Shown here: piece after piece, positions 7,621 to 19,047 of the stretch | How the letters are laid out: every line of letters starts with the position of its first letter | Numbering within the stretch: the first letter of the stretch is position 1 | Assembly: GCA_022763105.1 (NCBI GenBank) | Contig: JALEGK010000021.1 | Span: forward strand, 1-35,115 | DNA from: Rickettsiales bacterium | GTDB lineage: Bacteria > Pseudomonadota > Alphaproteobacteria > Rickettsiales > UBA3002 | Reading direction: 5' to 3' | DNA length: 35,115 nt | Program-made: the position numbers and the translations under genes | Notes under the pieces: generated by a model | What the model was told of the DNA's origin: nothing | Databases searched by the model: none | What the model saw: only the letters and a program-made list of their open reading frames with translations

Positions 7621-8118
7621 ATGGCGCGCAAAATTTTAGGCATCGACCCCGGGCTACAAAAAACCGGATGGGGAATAATCGAAAGCAATAACAATAGCTT
7701 ACGATTCATCGATTGCGGCATTATCAGACCAAACACCAAACAACCGCTTGCCTCACGCCTGCTTACACTTCATCAAGAATTACAGGTTATTATCAGCACC
7801 TACACCCCCTCAGAAGCCGCGATTGAAGAGACATTTGTCAGTGTAAATGGCGCATCGACACTTAAATTGGGCCAAGCCAGAGGGGCATTATTACTCTCAC
7901 TTTCATCTGCCCATCTTCCCGTCAGCGAATACGCCGCAACACTTGTTAAAAAGACGGTCACCGGCGTTGGTCGTGCCGAGAAAGGCCAAGTCGGTATGAT
8001 GGTGCAAACACTCATGCCACAAGCACGCGAACGATTACAAACAGCGGGCGAAGATGCACTTGACGCATTGGCAATTGCCATATGTCATAGCCACTCAAAT
8101 ACATTGGAAAAACTATGA
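7621..8118 (+). CDS. ruvC: Holliday junction resolvase RuvC
   Basis: RuvC cuts Holliday junctions moved by RuvAB during recombinational repair. The 165-residue protein opens with KILGIDPGLQKTGWG. The four acidic active-site residues can be placed by family spacing at D9, E69, D145 and D148 (the last two in DALDALAIAICH). Length is normal. No Shine-Dalgarno sequence precedes the ATG at 7621; the start is supported by the family N-terminus. The stop overlaps the ruvA start by four bases (ATGA), placing it first in the ruvC-ruvA-ruvB operon, with its promoter probably in the AT-rich 119 bases upstream. Confidence 0.97.
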   Translation: MARKILGIDPGLQKTGWGIIESNNNSLRFIDCGIIRPNTKQPLASRLLTLHQELQVIISTYTPSEAAIEETFVSVNGASTLKLGQARGALLLSLSSAHLPVSEYAATLVKKTVTGVGRAEKGQVGMMVQTLMPQARERLQTAGEDALDALAIAICHSHSNTLEKL

Positions 8119-8729
8119 TCGGCAAACTTAAAGGCATCATCGATACGCTCGAAGAAGACCACGTCATTATCGATGTGAATGGTGTGGGATACGTCGTCTA
8201 TTGCTCATCTAAAACGCTAGCGCAATTACCTTCTGCAGGCGAAGCTACCATTCTGATCATCGAGACGCATGTGCGCGAAGACCATATCCATCTCTACGGA
8301 TTCCAAAATGCTGTTGAGCGCGACTGGTTCCGACTACTAGTGACTGTGCAAGGCGTGGGCGTGCGCATGGGGCTTGCTATTCTTGGCACCTTTTCACCTG
8401 ATCAGATCGCCAACACCATCGCCGCGCAAGACAAGAAAATGATGACGCAAGTTAGCGGTGTCGGCCCTAAACTTGCCGAGCGCATTATCACCGAGCTGAA
8501 GAATAAAGTCGCCAGTCTGCCAACCAGCACGCAGGTGATCGACCACCCAACCAAAACCTCTGCCGCACAAGCAGGCAGTGGCGTGAGTGAAGATGCCGTC
8601 TCTGCGCTGGTGAATTTAGGTTACGGGCGCAGCGAGGCCTTCGCCGCCATCGCACGTATCAGTAACGAGCAAAATAAAGATGCGCTTGATATCCTCATCC
8701 GTGAAGGGCTGAAGGAGCTGGCATCATGA
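8115..8729 (+). CDS. ruvA: Holliday junction DNA helicase subunit RuvA
   Basis: A 204-residue protein starting [12 protein letters not shown], with the OB-fold N-terminus, the helix-hairpin-helix segment around [14 protein letters not shown] and [17 protein letters not shown], and a flexible linker before the C-terminal domain III ([18 protein letters not shown]) that contacts RuvB. RuvA tetramers bind the four-way junction and load RuvB. It overlaps ruvC at its start and ruvB at its end by four bases each, a tightly coupled operon. Confidence 0.97.
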   Translation: MIGKLKGIIDTLEEDHVIIDVNGVGYVVYCSSKTLAQLPSAGEATILIIETHVREDHIHLYGFQNAVERDWFRLLVTVQGVGVRMGLAILGTFSPDQIANTIAAQDKKMMTQVSGVGPKLAERIITELKNKVASLPTSTQVIDHPTKTSAAQAGSGVSEDAVSALVNLGYGRSEAFAAIARISNEQNKDALDILIREGLKELAS

Positions 8730-9766
8730 GTGAAGCCCTAACCACGCCCGACGAGCTAGAGGAAGATTCTGGCGAGCAATCGCTGCGCCCGCTATCACTC
8801 GATGATTTTACCGGACAAAAACAAGCATGCAGCAATCTGCGCGTGTTTGTGAAGGCTGCACGCGAACGTGGCGATGCGCTCGATCATACGCTGCTTTATG
8901 GCCCGCCGGGTTTGGGGAAGACGACATTAGCGCAAATCATTGCCAAAGAAATGGGCGTCAATTTCCGCGCCACCTCCGGCCCGCTTCTTACCAAAGCCGG
9001 TGACTTAGCGGCCATCCTCACCAATCTGCAAAAAGGCGATGTCCTCTTCATCGACGAAATCCACCGCCTCAATGCCGCCGTCGAAGAAGTGCTCTATCCG
9101 GCCATGGAAGACTTCCAGCTCGATCTCATTATCGGGGAAGGCCCTGCCGCACGCACGGTGCGCATAGACCTGCCCCGCTTTACGCTCGTAGGTGCAACCA
9201 CACGCCTTGGTCTTATCTCTAACCCACTGCGTGACCGCTTCGGCATTCCGGTGAAGCTGAATTTCTACGAAGTCGATGAGCTAAAATCAGTCGTTAGCCG
9301 AGCAGCCGATTTGATGAGTTCCCCAATTACAGACGATGGCTCAGAAGAAATCGCAAAACGCTCTCGCGGCACACCACGCATCGCCGTGCGCTTGCTTCGC
9401 CGTGTGCGCGACTTTAGCCAAGCAGATGGCGCAAAACAGATCGATGCGAAATCAGCCGATCATGCCCTCAGACGCTTAGATGTCGACGAGCTAGGACTCG
9501 ATGCATCCGATCGCCGCTATCTGGAGTTCATTGCTGAGCATTATGGTGGCGGCCCTGTGGGGATTGAGACCATCGCCGCCGGATTATCCGAGCAACGCGA
9601 TTCACTCGAAGAAACCATCGAGCCATTCCTGATTCAATTGGGCATGATTCACCGCACCCCACGCGGACGCATGCTCACCCCCGGCGCATACCAGCATTTA
9701 GGTATGAACGCCCCTAAAGAAATCGCGCTAACACAATTTGACCTACTCGATGACGCGCAAGGATAA
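8726..9766 (+). CDS. ruvB: Holliday junction branch migration ATPase RuvB
   Basis: A 346-residue AAA+ motor. The family opening [12 protein letters not shown] is present, with Walker [10 protein letters not shown] at residues 59-67, Walker B FIDEIHRL, sensor-1 GATTR and the C-terminal winged helix with RTPRGRML. It forms hexameric rings on RuvA-bound junctions and drives branch migration. The start overlaps the ruvA stop (ATGA), and the stop lies one base before the ybgC start, so translation is likely coupled through to the tol genes. Confidence 0.97.
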   Translation: MSEALTTPDELEEDSGEQSLRPLSLDDFTGQKQACSNLRVFVKAARERGDALDHTLLYGPPGLGKTTLAQIIAKEMGVNFRATSGPLLTKAGDLAAILTNLQKGDVLFIDEIHRLNAAVEEVLYPAMEDFQLDLIIGEGPAARTVRIDLPRFTLVGATTRLGLISNPLRDRFGIPVKLNFYEVDELKSVVSRAADLMSSPITDDGSEEIAKRSRGTPRIAVRLLRRVRDFSQADGAKQIDAKSADHALRRLDVDELGLDASDRRYLEFIAEHYGGGPVGIETIAAGLSEQRDSLEETIEPFLIQLGMIHRTPRGRMLTPGAYQHLGMNAPKEIALTQFDLLDDAQG

Positions 9767-9767
9767 C

Positions 9768-10205
9768 ATGTCTGAGTACGGCCAGATTGCACGCGGTGTC
9801 CACACACAAGATTTTACCGTCTATTACGAAGACACTGACGCAGGCGGTGTTGTCTATTACGCCAACTATCTAAAATTTGCCGAGCGCGCACGCTCCGATG
9901 CGCTGAAATGCCTAAAGATTAAACAACGCGAACTAGCCGCGAATGATAACCTCTTTTTCGTCGTATCACACTGTAACATCGACTATCTGTCACCTGCGAA
10001 ATTAGAGGACAGAATAACCGTACAAACACGGTTGCTGGAGATGCGAAAAGTGCGTATGACTATGGAGCAAAAAATCCTGCGTGACGAGACCCCCCTAGCG
10101 CAATTAGAGGTAACCATCGTCATGCTTAACCAAAACCATCAACCCGCCCGCTTGCCGCAAGCAATAGCAACAACGCTGCAAGAGGCATTAACCATACAAA
10201 ACTGA
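9768..10205 (+). CDS. ybgC: Tol-Pal associated acyl-CoA thioesterase YbgC
   Basis: A 145-residue hotdog-fold thioesterase. The signature YYEDTDAGGVVYYANYLKF lies at residues 19-37, with the catalytic Asp of TDAGG at residue 24. ATG at 9768 is chosen because AAGGA lies five bases upstream and one base separates it from the ruvB stop; an in-frame ATG at 9738 would overlap ruvB by 29 bases and has no support. YbgC hydrolyses acyl-CoA thioesters in the cytosol, and the gene is nearly always first in the tol-pal cluster. tolQ follows after ten bases. Confidence 0.94.
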   Translation: MSEYGQIARGVHTQDFTVYYEDTDAGGVVYYANYLKFAERARSDALKCLKIKQRELAANDNLFFVVSHCNIDYLSPAKLEDRITVQTRLLEMRKVRMTMEQKILRDETPLAQLEVTIVMLNQNHQPARLPQAIATTLQEALTIQN

Positions 10206-10215
10206 AGGATAGAAT

Positions 10216-10971
10216 ATGCCTGCCGATACCGCTATTCCAACCGTTCAATCCACGAAGCTCGCTGGCACGGTTGACCATGACATGTCGCTGATTGGCTTGT
10301 TCATGAACGCCGATCCGATCGTCATGATTATCATGTTATTGCTGCTACTGATGTCGATTATCAGCTGGGGCATCATCATTGAAAAATCATTCCTGTTTCG
10401 CTCACTCATCTACAAGACACTCAAATTCGAAGAAGAGTTTTGGTCAGCAGAAGCACTCGATAAATTCCACGACACCATCAAGAAACGCAAAAAGCACCAC
10501 CCGATTGCTGCCATGTTCCACGCCGCCATGGAAGAATGGGGTCAGTCGCGCCGCGCCGACAAACGGCCAGTCGGCCCAACCTCAGACATTCGCGTTGGCC
10601 TGCGCGACCGCATGGCACAGATGATGTCGGTCACACGCAACCGCGAATTAGATAAGGTAGAAAGCGGCATGGCGTTTCTATCTACCGCTGGCAGCTCTGC
10701 CCCCTTTATTGGTCTGCTCGGCACCGTTATCGGTATCATGAACAGCTTCACCTCGATTGCTGCATCACAAAACACCTCGCTAGCTGTGGTAGCACCCGGC
10801 ATTGCCGAAGCGCTATTCGCAACCGCGATTGGCTTGTTTGTCGCGATTCCGTCGGTGATTGCATTCAACAAATTCTCTCAGGATTTAGAGCGTTTCGCAG
10901 GTCGTTTGGATGACTTCGCAACCGAATTCCAAACCCTCATCTCGCGTCAAATTCCTGAAGGAGGGCGCTAG
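10216..10971 (+). CDS. tolQ: Tol-Pal inner membrane motor protein TolQ
   Basis: A 251-residue MotA/TolQ/ExbB protein with three membrane spans: about residues 30-52, a second after FLSTAGSSAPFIGLLGTVIGIM (about 153-176), and a third at AEALFATAIGLFVAIPSVIAF. A cytoplasmic helical domain lies between the first two. With TolR it forms a proton channel that energises TolA for outer-membrane constriction at division. AAGGA lies upstream of ATG. The gene is followed by tolR after one base. Confidence 0.95.
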   Translation: MPADTAIPTVQSTKLAGTVDHDMSLIGLFMNADPIVMIIMLLLLLMSIISWGIIIEKSFLFRSLIYKTLKFEEEFWSAEALDKFHDTIKKRKKHHPIAAMFHAAMEEWGQSRRADKRPVGPTSDIRVGLRDRMAQMMSVTRNRELDKVESGMAFLSTAGSSAPFIGLLGTVIGIMNSFTSIAASQNTSLAVVAPGIAEALFATAIGLFVAIPSVIAFNKFSQDLERFAGRLDDFATEFQTLISRQIPEGGR

Positions 10972-10972
10972 A

Positions 10973-11410
10973 ATGGGAGCAAACATGTCACCGATTGGTA
11001 AAGGACGCGGCTATCGCCGCCGTCAATTTACCGAAATCAATATCACACCTTTCGTCGATGTCATGCTGGTGCTTCTTATCATCTTTATGGTGACCGCACC
11101 GATGATGACCACCGGCGTTGCCGTCGATCTGCCAGACTCAAATGCCAAAGCCGTGCCCGGCACGGATGAGCCGATTTCTATCTCGGTTACATCCAGTGGT
11201 AAGATCTTTATTCAGGACACCAAAGTGACCCTGAATGACTTGCAGCCAAAGCTGGAAGCCATTGTCGGAGAAAACCGCGAGACTCGCATTTTTGTCCGTG
11301 GCGACACCTCGATTGACTATGGTTTGGTCATGCGCGTCATCGGCGAAATCAACGGAGCTGGCTACAACAAAGTCGCCTTAATCACCGAAGGAACTGGCGC
11401 AAAGCGCTAG
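10973..11410 (+). CDS. tolR: Tol-Pal motor protein TolR
   Basis: A 145-residue ExbD/TolR protein with one membrane span directly after INITPFVDVMLVLLIIF. Asp29 in this span corresponds to the proton-carrying Asp of E. coli TolR. A periplasmic peptidoglycan-binding domain follows. ATG at 10973 is preferred because AAGGAGGG inside the end of tolQ lies about nine bases upstream; ATG at 10985 is a reasonable alternative. An upstream start overlapping tolQ is not credible. It works with TolQ and passes the signal to TolA. Confidence 0.94.
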   Translation: MGANMSPIGKGRGYRRRQFTEINITPFVDVMLVLLIIFMVTAPMMTTGVAVDLPDSNAKAVPGTDEPISISVTSSGKIFIQDTKVTLNDLQPKLEAIVGENRETRIFVRGDTSIDYGLVMRVIGEINGAGYNKVALITEGTGAKR

Positions 11411-11425
11411 GCTGGGAGCCTATCA

Positions 11426-12286
11426 GTGCAACGTGGATTATCCTTATCCATACTCCTCCATATCGGCGTCTTCCTTGTAGTCGGCGTAGGCTTTCCTATG
11501 CTCTTCCCACGCTCGCCAGAACCTGAGCCTGTTGCACTCTCGGTCGAGATTGTACCAATCAAAGAATTCACCAATCTGCAAAAATCCACCAAGCCTTTGG
11601 GTAAGAAGAAATCTTCGAAATTGAAGAACCAAAAGCCGGTGCCAAAGACCAAAAAAGAAGCATCAAAACCTGAGCCTAAGCCCGATACGGTGCCAATGCC
11701 AGAACCACCAAAAGAAGATAAAATCGCCAAGCCAGAGAAGAAAAAACCAAAGCCCGAAGAGCCAAAACCAACGCCTAAGAAAGTAGCGACCACTCCTGAC
11801 AAGCCAAAGCCTAAGAAAGAAAAAAAGAAACCTAAAAAAGAAGAGGACGATTTCGCAGCACTTCTGTCTAAGCTAGAGCAAGAAACCGTATCGGAAGATG
11901 ACGCGCCAGAAGATGACAAGGCAGACGATTCAAACACCAGCCAGTCAGATGAATATAACTCGACCATTCCACTCTCTATGAGCGAGAAAGATGCCATCCG
12001 AAATCAGTTCAAACGCTGCTGGCGACTTCCCGCCGGTGCCGCCGGAGACTATGAGCTAGCCGTCCGTGTTCGCGTGTTATTTAACGCAGATGGCACAGCC
12101 CGCGAAGTAGGACTTGTGAGAGATCAGGTATCGCGCTATCAATCAGATAGCTTTTTCAGAGCCGCAGCTGATTCCGCCATTCGTGCTGTACAGCTATGCA
12201 GCCCTTTAAAAGACATGCCCATGGAAAAATACGATTCATGGAAAGATATAGAATTTAATTTCGACCCAATGGAAATGCTTTATTGA
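11426..12286 (+). CDS. tolA: Tol-Pal envelope protein TolA
   Basis: A 286-residue TolA with a GTG start at 11426 preceded by GGGAG seven bases upstream. Domain I is an N-terminal membrane anchor ([17 protein letters not shown]). Domain II is a long Lys/Pro/Glu-rich stretch at about residues 50-145 that spans the periplasm. Domain III contains two Cys (KRCWRLP and QLCSPL) that match the disulfide of TolA C-terminal domains. It reaches from the TolQR motor to TolB and Pal. The Ser/Gly-rich open frame on the other strand is a shadow of the Lys/Pro repeats. The stop overlaps the tolB start (ATGA). Confidence 0.92.
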   Translation: MQRGLSLSILLHIGVFLVVGVGFPMLFPRSPEPEPVALSVEIVPIKEFTNLQKSTKPLGKKKSSKLKNQKPVPKTKKEASKPEPKPDTVPMPEPPKEDKIAKPEKKKPKPEEPKPTPKKVATTPDKPKPKKEKKKPKKEEDDFAALLSKLEQETVSEDDAPEDDKADDSNTSQSDEYNSTIPLSMSEKDAIRNQFKRCWRLPAGAAGDYELAVRVRVLFNADGTAREVGLVRDQVSRYQSDSFFRAAADSAIRAVQLCSPLKDMPMEKYDSWKDIEFNFDPMEMLY

Positions 12287-13620
12287 TGAGTAAGCTTATG
12301 TCCCTTCGCGCCCTTCCTGTTCTCGCATCACTCCTAATGCTTTTGGCGACTCAGCCAGCCTTCGCTCAAATCAAAATTAACATCACCCAAGGGCACACCG
12401 ACCCGCTGCCCATTGCAGTGACCGAACTGACGGGCGAATCTTCCGCCTCTGACGTAGGCGCCGATATCGCGCAAGTGATTGAAGGTAATCTAGAGCGCTC
12501 TGGTCTGTTTCGCCCGATTCCAAAGAAGGCATTTATTGAAGAAATTAGCTCAGGCGATGCTATCCCCCGCTTCCCTGATTGGCGCCAAATTAACGCACAA
12601 GCATTGGTGAGCGGTAGCGTGGTAGCTGTCGGCAAAGACAAACTCAAAATCAATTTCCGCCTGTGGGATACTTCCATTCAAAAACAAATCGCGGGCAAAG
12701 AATATAACACCTTCCGCCGCAACTGGCGTCGCGTGGCCCATCTCATCTCAGATGAAATCTATAAGCGTCTGACCGGTGAAGAAGGCTATTTTGATACACG
12801 TATTGTCTATGTGTCAGAGACTGGCCCGGCACGTGAGCGCATCAAGCGCTTAGCGATCATGGATCAGGATGGCTACAATCACAAATACCTGACCGATGGC
12901 AGCTTCCTCGTGCTAACCCCACGCTTCTCGCCAAATACGCAAGAGATTCTCTACATGTCATATAAAGGCCGCCAGCCACGCGTTTACTTGCGCGATTTAC
13001 AAACCGGCCGCGAAGAATCACTGGGCCGTTTTGACGGTATGTCTTTCTCGCCTCGTTTTAATCACGATGGCAATAAGATGATCATGTCGATTGCGAACCG
13101 GGGTAACACAGAAATTTATGAGATGAATTTGCGCACGCGCAAAATGCGTCGCATTACTAATAACCCGGGTATTGATACCTCGCCTAGCTTCTCACCTGAC
13201 GGTAAATCAATTACCTTCGAATCAGACCGTGGCGGCAGCCAACAGATCTATGTCATGGATTCATCAGGTTCTAATGTCCGCCGTATCAGCTTCGGCCAAG
13301 GCCGCTATGGTACGCCGGAATGGTCTCCACGAGGCGACCTGATTGCTTTCACCAAAATGTATGGTGGTAAATTCTATATTGGCGTTATGCGCTCAGATGG
13401 ATCAGGCGAGCGCCTACTCACCGAGAGTTGGCTCGATGAAGGCCCAACCTGGGCACCCAATGGTCGTACTATCCTGTTCACCCGTCAGGGCCGCAGCAAA
13501 GGCTCGCGAGCAGGTCGTGCACGACTCTACTCAGTCGATGTCACCGGATACAATCTGCGTGAAATTAAAACCAAAACCGATGCATCAGATCCGGCTTGGT
13601 CGCCGCAACTCCCTATGTAA
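12286..13620 (+). CDS. tolB: Periplasmic beta-propeller protein TolB
   Basis: A 444-residue TolB. A Sec signal peptide ends at about AFA-Q (residues 27-28). The N-terminal alpha/beta domain is followed by WD40-like repeats, visible as recurrent SPDGK, FSPDG, WSPRGD and WAPNGR motifs, which form the six-bladed propeller that binds Pal. ATG at 12286 overlaps the tolA stop. In most alphaproteobacteria pal follows directly; here the next gene is thiD on the opposite strand, whose coding end overlaps tolB by eight bases. Confidence 0.96.
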   Translation: MSKLMSLRALPVLASLLMLLATQPAFAQIKINITQGHTDPLPIAVTELTGESSASDVGADIAQVIEGNLERSGLFRPIPKKAFIEEISSGDAIPRFPDWRQINAQALVSGSVVAVGKDKLKINFRLWDTSIQKQIAGKEYNTFRRNWRRVAHLISDEIYKRLTGEEGYFDTRIVYVSETGPARERIKRLAIMDQDGYNHKYLTDGSFLVLTPRFSPNTQEILYMSYKGRQPRVYLRDLQTGREESLGRFDGMSFSPRFNHDGNKMIMSIANRGNTEIYEMNLRTRKMRRITNNPGIDTSPSFSPDGKSITFESDRGGSQQIYVMDSSGSNVRRISFGQGRYGTPEWSPRGDLIAFTKMYGGKFYIGVMRSDGSGERLLTESWLDEGPTWAPNGRTILFTRQGRSKGSRAGRARLYSVDVTGYNLREIKTKTDASDPAWSPQLPM

Positions 13621-14407
13621 GTGGGTGCAGGTGATTTAACGGACCATGCCCTTTGCCAAATTCTGGCGCGGTTTTAATCGCCTCATGGACATAATTGCGC
13701 GCTAGCTCCACGGCCTCTGGCAATGACTTGCCACGCCCCAATTGTGTCGCAATCGCACTCGACAAGGTACACCCCGTACCATGGGTGTGGTGTGTGTCTA
13801 GATACTCCGACTGAAATGGCATCACGCCATCATCACTGACCAATAGATCGGTGACCTGATCAGCAGCTTCCATGTGCCCACCCTTGAGCAACACATGCAC
13901 CCCGAAACGCCCTTTTAAGGTAACAGCAGCTTCCGGCATTGCCTGCACTGATGGAATCGGTGCTCCTACAAGCTGCTCTGCCTCTGGAATATTAGGTGTC
14001 ATCAGGGTTGCCATTGGAATCAAACGGTGCTTCAGAATCTCGATTGCATCAGGCTTAAGCAATACATCGCCACTCGTTGCCACCATCACCGGGTCGAGCA
14101 CAATGGGAACATCAGTGCTCTTTAACGCGCTCGCCACCACATCAATGACAGAAGCACTATGGAGCATGCCAATCTTGATCGCATCGACCCCAATATCATC
14201 CAGCACAGAGAGGATTTGTTGTTCTATCACATGCTCAGCAATCGGCTCTATCGCCTGCACACCCAGCGTGTTCTGTGCGGTCACTGCGGTAATCGCCGTC
14301 ATCGCATAACCACCAAGCGTGGTGACCGTCTTGATATCTGCCTGAATACCTGCCCCACCCGATGAGTCCGAGCCAGCAATAATAAGAATTCTAGGAATAG
14401 TCGGCAT
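13613..14407 (-). CDS. thiD: Hydroxymethylpyrimidine/phosphomethylpyrimidine kinase
   Basis: ThiD phosphorylates HMP and HMP-P for thiamine synthesis. The 264-residue ribokinase-fold protein has [18 protein letters not shown] at the N-terminus, [11 protein letters not shown] in the middle, LLKGGH, and the anion-hole motif [16 protein letters not shown] at 14407 is four bases after the glmM stop; upstream in-frame starts would overlap glmM. No other thi gene is in the window, so its place reflects the pal-to-thiD gene string rather than a thiamine operon. Its end overlaps tolB on the other strand. Confidence 0.92.
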   Translation of the reverse strand: MPTIPRILIIAGSDSSGGAGIQADIKTVTTLGGYAMTAITAVTAQNTLGVQAIEPIAEHVIEQQILSVLDDIGVDAIKIGMLHSASVIDVVASALKSTDVPIVLDPVMVATSGDVLLKPDAIEILKHRLIPMATLMTPNIPEAEQLVGAPIPSVQAMPEAAVTLKGRFGVHVLLKGGHMEAADQVTDLLVSDDGVMPFQSEYLDTHHTHGTGCTLSSAIATQLGRGKSLPEAVELARNYVHEAIKTAPEFGKGHGPLNHLHPLT

Positions 14408-14411
14408 TGAG

Positions 14412-15782
14412 TTAGCCGTGCGCGGCCTTAGGCTCATCACCCGATTCTGCTTCGATCACGTCCACGATCTGATCGACCAGACGCTCAACTTCATTGGCAT
14501 CGGCCCCTTCAGCCATCACACGAATCAATGGCTCCGTACCGGATTTACGAATCACCAAACGGCCTTGCTTGCCAAGTGTAGCTTCTGCTTCCTCAATTAC
14601 CGCCTGCACTGCCGCAGTCTCTAAAGGATTGCCGCCTGTGTAGCGCGCATTCTTCAGTAATTGTGGCACCGGCTCAAACACGCGGCCTGCTTCGCTCATA
14701 GGGCGGCCATCTTCAAGAAGCACGGCAAGCACCTGTAACGCTGCAATTAAACCGTCGCCGGTCGTCGAATAATCTCGTAGCACAATGTGCCCAGATTGCT
14801 CACCACCTACATTGCAATCCAGCTCACGCATTTTCTCGACCACATAGCGGTCACCCACTTGGGTACGATGAAAATTCAACCCCAACGACTCAATATAACG
14901 CTCAAACCCTAGGTTGGACATGAGAGTGGACACCACACCACCACCAGACAACACGCCCTTCTCATGCCAGCGACGAGCAACCATCGCCATGAGTTGGTCT
15001 CCATCTAGCACTTGGCCTTTTTCATCACAGACAATCAGACGGTCCGCATCACCATCCAGTGCAATACCAATATCAGCACCTTCTGCCACCACACGCTCAC
15101 ATAGCGCCTGCGGATGGGTAGAGCCACAATCTTTATTGATGTTGGTGCCGTTCGGCTCAACACCCATGGTAATCACCTCTGCACCCAACTCCCATAAAAT
15201 GATCGGCCCAACAACATAGCCCGCGCCATTGGCGCAATCGATCACTACCTTCAGCCCTTCAAGACGCATATCTTTAGGGAAAGAACGCTTCACAAACTCG
15301 ATATAACGACCTTGCGCATCATCAATACGACGGGCGCGGCCAATCTCTTCAGATGGCGCAAGTGAATCTTCAAAGCCCGCATTCATCCGCTCTTCGATTG
15401 CCTTCTCAATCTCATCAGAGAGCTTGTAGCCATCAGGGCCAAATAGCTTAATGCCATTATCTTGGTACGCATTGTGAGAGGCAGAAATCATCACACCAAT
15501 ATCAGCACGCATGGAGCGTGTCAGCATACCAACAGCAGGTGTCGGCAGAGGACCAACCAGATAGACATGCATCCCAACGGATAGAAAACCAGAAGCCAGC
15601 GCATTCTCGATCATATAGCCAGAAAGTCGGGTATCTTTTGCAATCACCACCCGGTGGCGATGATCACCGCGGTTAAATTGACGCCCAGCCGCCATCCCGA
15701 CCTTTAGCGCAATCTCAGCCGTCATCGGGCTGTTATTAGCGCGGCCACGAATGCCATCTGTTCCAAAATATTGGCGAGTCAT
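14412..15782 (-). CDS. glmM: Phosphoglucosamine mutase
   Basis: GlmM converts glucosamine-6-phosphate to glucosamine-1-phosphate for UDP-GlcNAc, peptidoglycan and LPS. The 456-residue protein starts [13 protein letters not shown]. The phosphoserine loop is ISASHN with catalytic Ser102. The metal loop DGDADR and the sugar-binding GGEQSGH are present, and the phosphate-binding [12 protein letters not shown] lies near the C-terminus. It starts three bases after the ftsH stop and precedes thiD. All four catalytic landmarks of the phosphohexomutase family are intact. Confidence 0.97.
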   Translation of the reverse strand: MTRQYFGTDGIRGRANNSPMTAEIALKVGMAAGRQFNRGDHRHRVVIAKDTRLSGYMIENALASGFLSVGMHVYLVGPLPTPAVGMLTRSMRADIGVMISASHNAYQDNGIKLFGPDGYKLSDEIEKAIEERMNAGFEDSLAPSEEIGRARRIDDAQGRYIEFVKRSFPKDMRLEGLKVVIDCANGAGYVVGPIILWELGAEVITMGVEPNGTNINKDCGSTHPQALCERVVAEGADIGIALDGDADRLIVCDEKGQVLDGDQLMAMVARRWHEKGVLSGGGVVSTLMSNLGFERYIESLGLNFHRTQVGDRYVVEKMRELDCNVGGEQSGHIVLRDYSTTGDGLIAALQVLAVLLEDGRPMSEAGRVFEPVPQLLKNARYTGGNPLETAAVQAVIEEAEATLGKQGRLVIRKSGTEPLIRVMAEGADANEVERLVDQIVDVIEAESGDEPKAAHG

Positions 15783-15785
15783 GCT

Positions 15786-17738
15786 CTAGCTTTCTTCGTC
15801 AGATGAATCTTTATCGTCTGATGTGTCTTTGGTCTCAGGACCACGGCGACGAGATGGAAGCGACGAACGCGTCACCTTCTTCTCTTGCTTGCTCGCGTCA
15901 TGGCGCACAATCTTTTCACCGGCAAGCAGCTGCTTAATCTCATCACCTGACAAGGTCTCATACTCGAGCAAGCCTTGCGCCAAGCTCTCTAGCTGCTCAT
16001 GATGATTGGTAAGAATGTCTTTGGCATGCTGATAAGACTGCTCAATGATGCGCTTTACCTCATCATCAATCAACTTCACCGTATCTTGCGAGACGTTAGC
16101 GCTACGCGTTGCCATCGCCTGCCCTAAGAATGGCTCAGAACTTTCATCGCCATAATGGACTGGGCCAAGCTCTTCGCTCATCCCCCACTCAGACACCATT
16201 GCGCGTGCCAGCTTGGTGGCATACTGAATATCGGAAGAAGCACCGCTGGAAACCTGCTCATGACCGAAGATCAGCTCTTCAGCCACACGGCCACCCATAG
16301 CCACTGCCAAATCGGCATACATTTTCTCGCGCTTATACGAAATCTTATCAGACTCCGGCAAACGCATCACCATACCCAGCGCTCTACCGCGCGGAATAAT
16401 GGTTGCCTTATGAATCGGGTCAGACGCCGGACAATGAATCGAGACAATTGCGTGCCCCGCCTCATGATAAGCAGTCATACTTTTCTCTTCATCACTCATC
16501 ACCATTGATTTGCGCTCAGCACCCATCATGACTTTATCTTTCGCTGCTTCCAGCTCTTTCATGGTCACGACTTTTTTATCCAAGCGTGCGGCCAGCAATG
16601 CAGCTTCATTGACCAAATTCGCCAAGTCAGCACCAGAGAAACCTGGCGTGCCGCGCGCAATCACATGCGCATCCACATCTGGCGCAAGTGGCACTTTCTT
16701 CAAATGCACTTCCAGAATCTTGGTACGGCCCTCAATATCAGGGTTTGGCACGACAATCTGACGGTCAAATCGACCCGGACGCAATAACGCAGGATCAAGC
16801 ACATCGGGACGGTTGGTCGCCGCAATCAAGATCACGCCTTCATTCGCTTCAAAACCATCCATCTCAACCAGCAACTGGTTCAGCGTTTGCTCGCGCTCAT
16901 CGTTACCACCGCCCATACCGGCACCACGGTGACGACCGACGGCATCAATCTCATCGATGAAGATGATACATGGCGCATTCTTCTTACCCTGCTCGAACAT
17001 GTCGCGCACACGGCTCGCACCGACACCCACAAACATCTCCACAAAGTCAGAACCAGAGATGGTGAAAAACGGCACACCCGCCTCACCTGCAATCGCACGC
17101 GCCAGCAAGGTTTTACCAGTACCCGGAGGACCAACCAGCAAACAGCCTTTAGGGATCTTACCACCCAAGCGCTGGAATTTTTGTGGGTCTTTCAAAAAGT
17201 CGACGATCTCGGAAAGCTCGTCTTTCGCTTCATCAATACCGGCAACATCTTCGAACGTTACCTTCTGATGCATCTCGGTCAGCATGCGCGCACGTGACTT
17301 ACCAAAGCCCATCGCGCCACCACCACGGCCACCGCCCTGCATCTGGCGCATGAAGAAAATATACACTGCAATCAATAGTAAGAATGGCAGCCACGAAGAC
17401 AAGAACACGCCCCAGAATGCGGAACCAGAATTGGCAGGTACGGCCGCCACGCGCACATTATTCTGCGTCAGCGTGGTGACTAAATTCGGATCATCAAGCC
17501 CTTGAGTGCGGAATGGCTGACCATTATTGAAATGCCCAGTAATGATGGTCCCTTCATCACGTGATTGGCGAACAGACACATCTGAAATCTCGCCCAACTC
17601 GACCTTGGCAAGAAAGTCTGAATAATCCACTTGGGAATACGCTTTGTGGTCCACTCCTGATTCAATCATCTGATATAAGAAGACAACGCCCAACAGCACT
17701 GCCAGCCAAATCAGAAAATTCTTACCCATATTCGGCAT
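15786..17738 (-). CDS. ftsH: ATP-dependent zinc metalloprotease FtsH
   Basis: A 650-residue membrane protease that degrades misfolded membrane proteins and regulatory targets such as LpxC in enterobacteria. Membrane spans lie at about residues 8-25 and 107-130 with a periplasmic domain between. The AAA domain has Walker A GPPGTGKT at 203-210, Walker B IIFIDEID at 258-265 and the pore motif FVGVG. The protease has HEAGH at 425-429 and the third zinc ligand Asp503. The C-terminal tail is acidic and Ser-rich. It lies in the minus-strand run pal-cpoB-tilS-ftsH-glmM-thiD, the usual order. Confidence 0.97.
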   Translation of the reverse strand: MPNMGKNFLIWLAVLLGVVFLYQMIESGVDHKAYSQVDYSDFLAKVELGEISDVSVRQSRDEGTIITGHFNNGQPFRTQGLDDPNLVTTLTQNNVRVAAVPANSGSAFWGVFLSSWLPFLLLIAVYIFFMRQMQGGGRGGGAMGFGKSRARMLTEMHQKVTFEDVAGIDEAKDELSEIVDFLKDPQKFQRLGGKIPKGCLLVGPPGTGKTLLARAIAGEAGVPFFTISGSDFVEMFVGVGASRVRDMFEQGKKNAPCIIFIDEIDAVGRHRGAGMGGGNDEREQTLNQLLVEMDGFEANEGVILIAATNRPDVLDPALLRPGRFDRQIVVPNPDIEGRTKILEVHLKKVPLAPDVDAHVIARGTPGFSGADLANLVNEAALLAARLDKKVVTMKELEAAKDKVMMGAERKSMVMSDEEKSMTAYHEAGHAIVSIHCPASDPIHKATIIPRGRALGMVMRLPESDKISYKREKMYADLAVAMGGRVAEELIFGHEQVSSGASSDIQYATKLARAMVSEWGMSEELGPVHYGDESSEPFLGQAMATRSANVSQDTVKLIDDEVKRIIEQSYQHAKDILTNHHEQLESLAQGLLEYETLSGDEIKQLLAGEKIVRHDASKQEKKVTRSSLPSRRRGPETKDTSDDKDSSDEES

Positions 17739-17758
17739 TGATACCCTCTGTCTTAATG

Positions 17759-19039
17759 TTATCGATTAGTCATAGCGCAAAATTCTGCGCTCGCAAACGC
17801 TTTTGCCGGAGAAAAGCGCATCTGCTGGATGATTGGCTTATGATTCTCACCGACATAGCCGATATGGTACACTTGCACCGGTTCTTCAAGATGCCAGACT
17901 GTGGGTAGACTGCGCACCACATCGAGCAACCAATCAGGGATTTCCACCGATTTCTGCTTCAGCCATAATCGCCCATCTTCACCCAACGGCCCGATGCGGT
18001 ACCCATCAGCCACCACATTCGCGCGATATTCAAAGCGATCCCAACGCCCAACCGCCTGCAATGGCTGGTCTGGCGGCAAGGCACTCGGCTCGCGTAGCAC
18101 ACGAAGGCAGCCTTCCTTGTCTTTATCAATGATGGTCTGATGGTAGGTGATACGTTTCGCATCAGGGTCTTCGAGAAACATACCAAGCAATTGATTGGCA
18201 TCGCTAATACGCAACGGCACTTCATCACCGCGAATCGTTTCAATCGCAGCACGCAGTAAAGCCAATTGCGTGAGAGGCGCACCAACAGGCAAGATACGAA
18301 TAAACCCCGCATCAAATTGCACCGCATGCTCTTTAGCAATCTGCTGAAGCAGCACCTCATCGCGGATACGAATCATGCTTAAACATTGTATCAACTGCGT
18401 GAATCGTAGAAGTGACTCATCGGTTTGTTCAGCCAGAAACTGACGCACCGCCACGCGGGTAAAGGCTGCATTCTGATTAGATGGATCTTCCACCCAATGA
18501 AGCCCTTGGCTCTTCAAGTACCCCACCAATTCAGTCTTTCTGTGTAACAACAACGGCCGCAAAAACGTAATGCCCTGGTAAAGCCGCTTGGCAGACATAC
18601 CCGCCAACCCGTCAAAATGACTTTGCTTCAGCCAACGCATGAGAACCGTCTCGCATTGGTCATCTCCATGATGCGCCAGCAACACATGCTTAATACCCTG
18701 CTCATGTGCCCACGCAGTGATGGCTTTGTAGCGCGCCTCACGCGCAGACTCTTGAATGGCAGAGCCACCTTCTAGCTTCAACGTCAGAATCGCCGCATGC
18801 CCACCAAACTGTTCGACCATCTCGGCAACGATTTCTGCTTCTTTGGCTGATTCTTGGCGCAATCCATGATCAACAATCACAGCACGCAGTTTAATACCCA
18901 TTCGCCCAGCCCACAGCAGACTCAAATGGAGCAACGCCATACTGTCTGCACCACCTGAAAGTGCCACAGCAATAGATTGCGGCTTTTCAGGTAGCAAACG
19001 CTCCATCGCATCATGAAATCGGTTGGAAAGTGAAGCCAT
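17759..19039 (-). CDS. tilS: tRNA(Ile)-lysidine synthetase
   Basis: TilS modifies C34 of tRNA-Ile(CAU) to lysidine. The 426-residue protein has the N-type ATP-pyrophosphatase loop SGGADS at residues 28-33, and [18 protein letters not shown] and GLAGM further on, typical of TilS. A C-terminal extension beyond the catalytic domain of about 220 residues carries the tRNA-binding part and is diverged, as is common. ATG at 19039 follows the cpoB stop by eight bases, and the ftsH start is 20 bases downstream of its stop. The gene is expected to be essential. Confidence 0.93.
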   Translation of the reverse strand: MASLSNRFHDAMERLLPEKPQSIAVALSGGADSMALLHLSLLWAGRMGIKLRAVIVDHGLRQESAKEAEIVAEMVEQFGGHAAILTLKLEGGSAIQESAREARYKAITAWAHEQGIKHVLLAHHGDDQCETVLMRWLKQSHFDGLAGMSAKRLYQGITFLRPLLLHRKTELVGYLKSQGLHWVEDPSNQNAAFTRVAVRQFLAEQTDESLLRFTQLIQCLSMIRIRDEVLLQQIAKEHAVQFDAGFIRILPVGAPLTQLALLRAAIETIRGDEVPLRISDANQLLGMFLEDPDAKRITYHQTIIDKDKEGCLRVLREPSALPPDQPLQAVGRWDRFEYRANVVADGYRIGPLGEDGRLWLKQKSVEIPDWLLDVVRSLPTVWHLEEPVQVYHIGYVGENHKPIIQQMRFSPAKAFASAEFCAMTNR

Positions 19040-19047
19040 GCCTCAGG

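Noticed and set aside
11407..11997. Long Ser/Gly/Phe-rich minus-strand frame opposite tolA
   Set aside because: Its composition is what the Lys/Pro/Glu repeats of TolA give when read backwards; it has no ribosome site or family signal.
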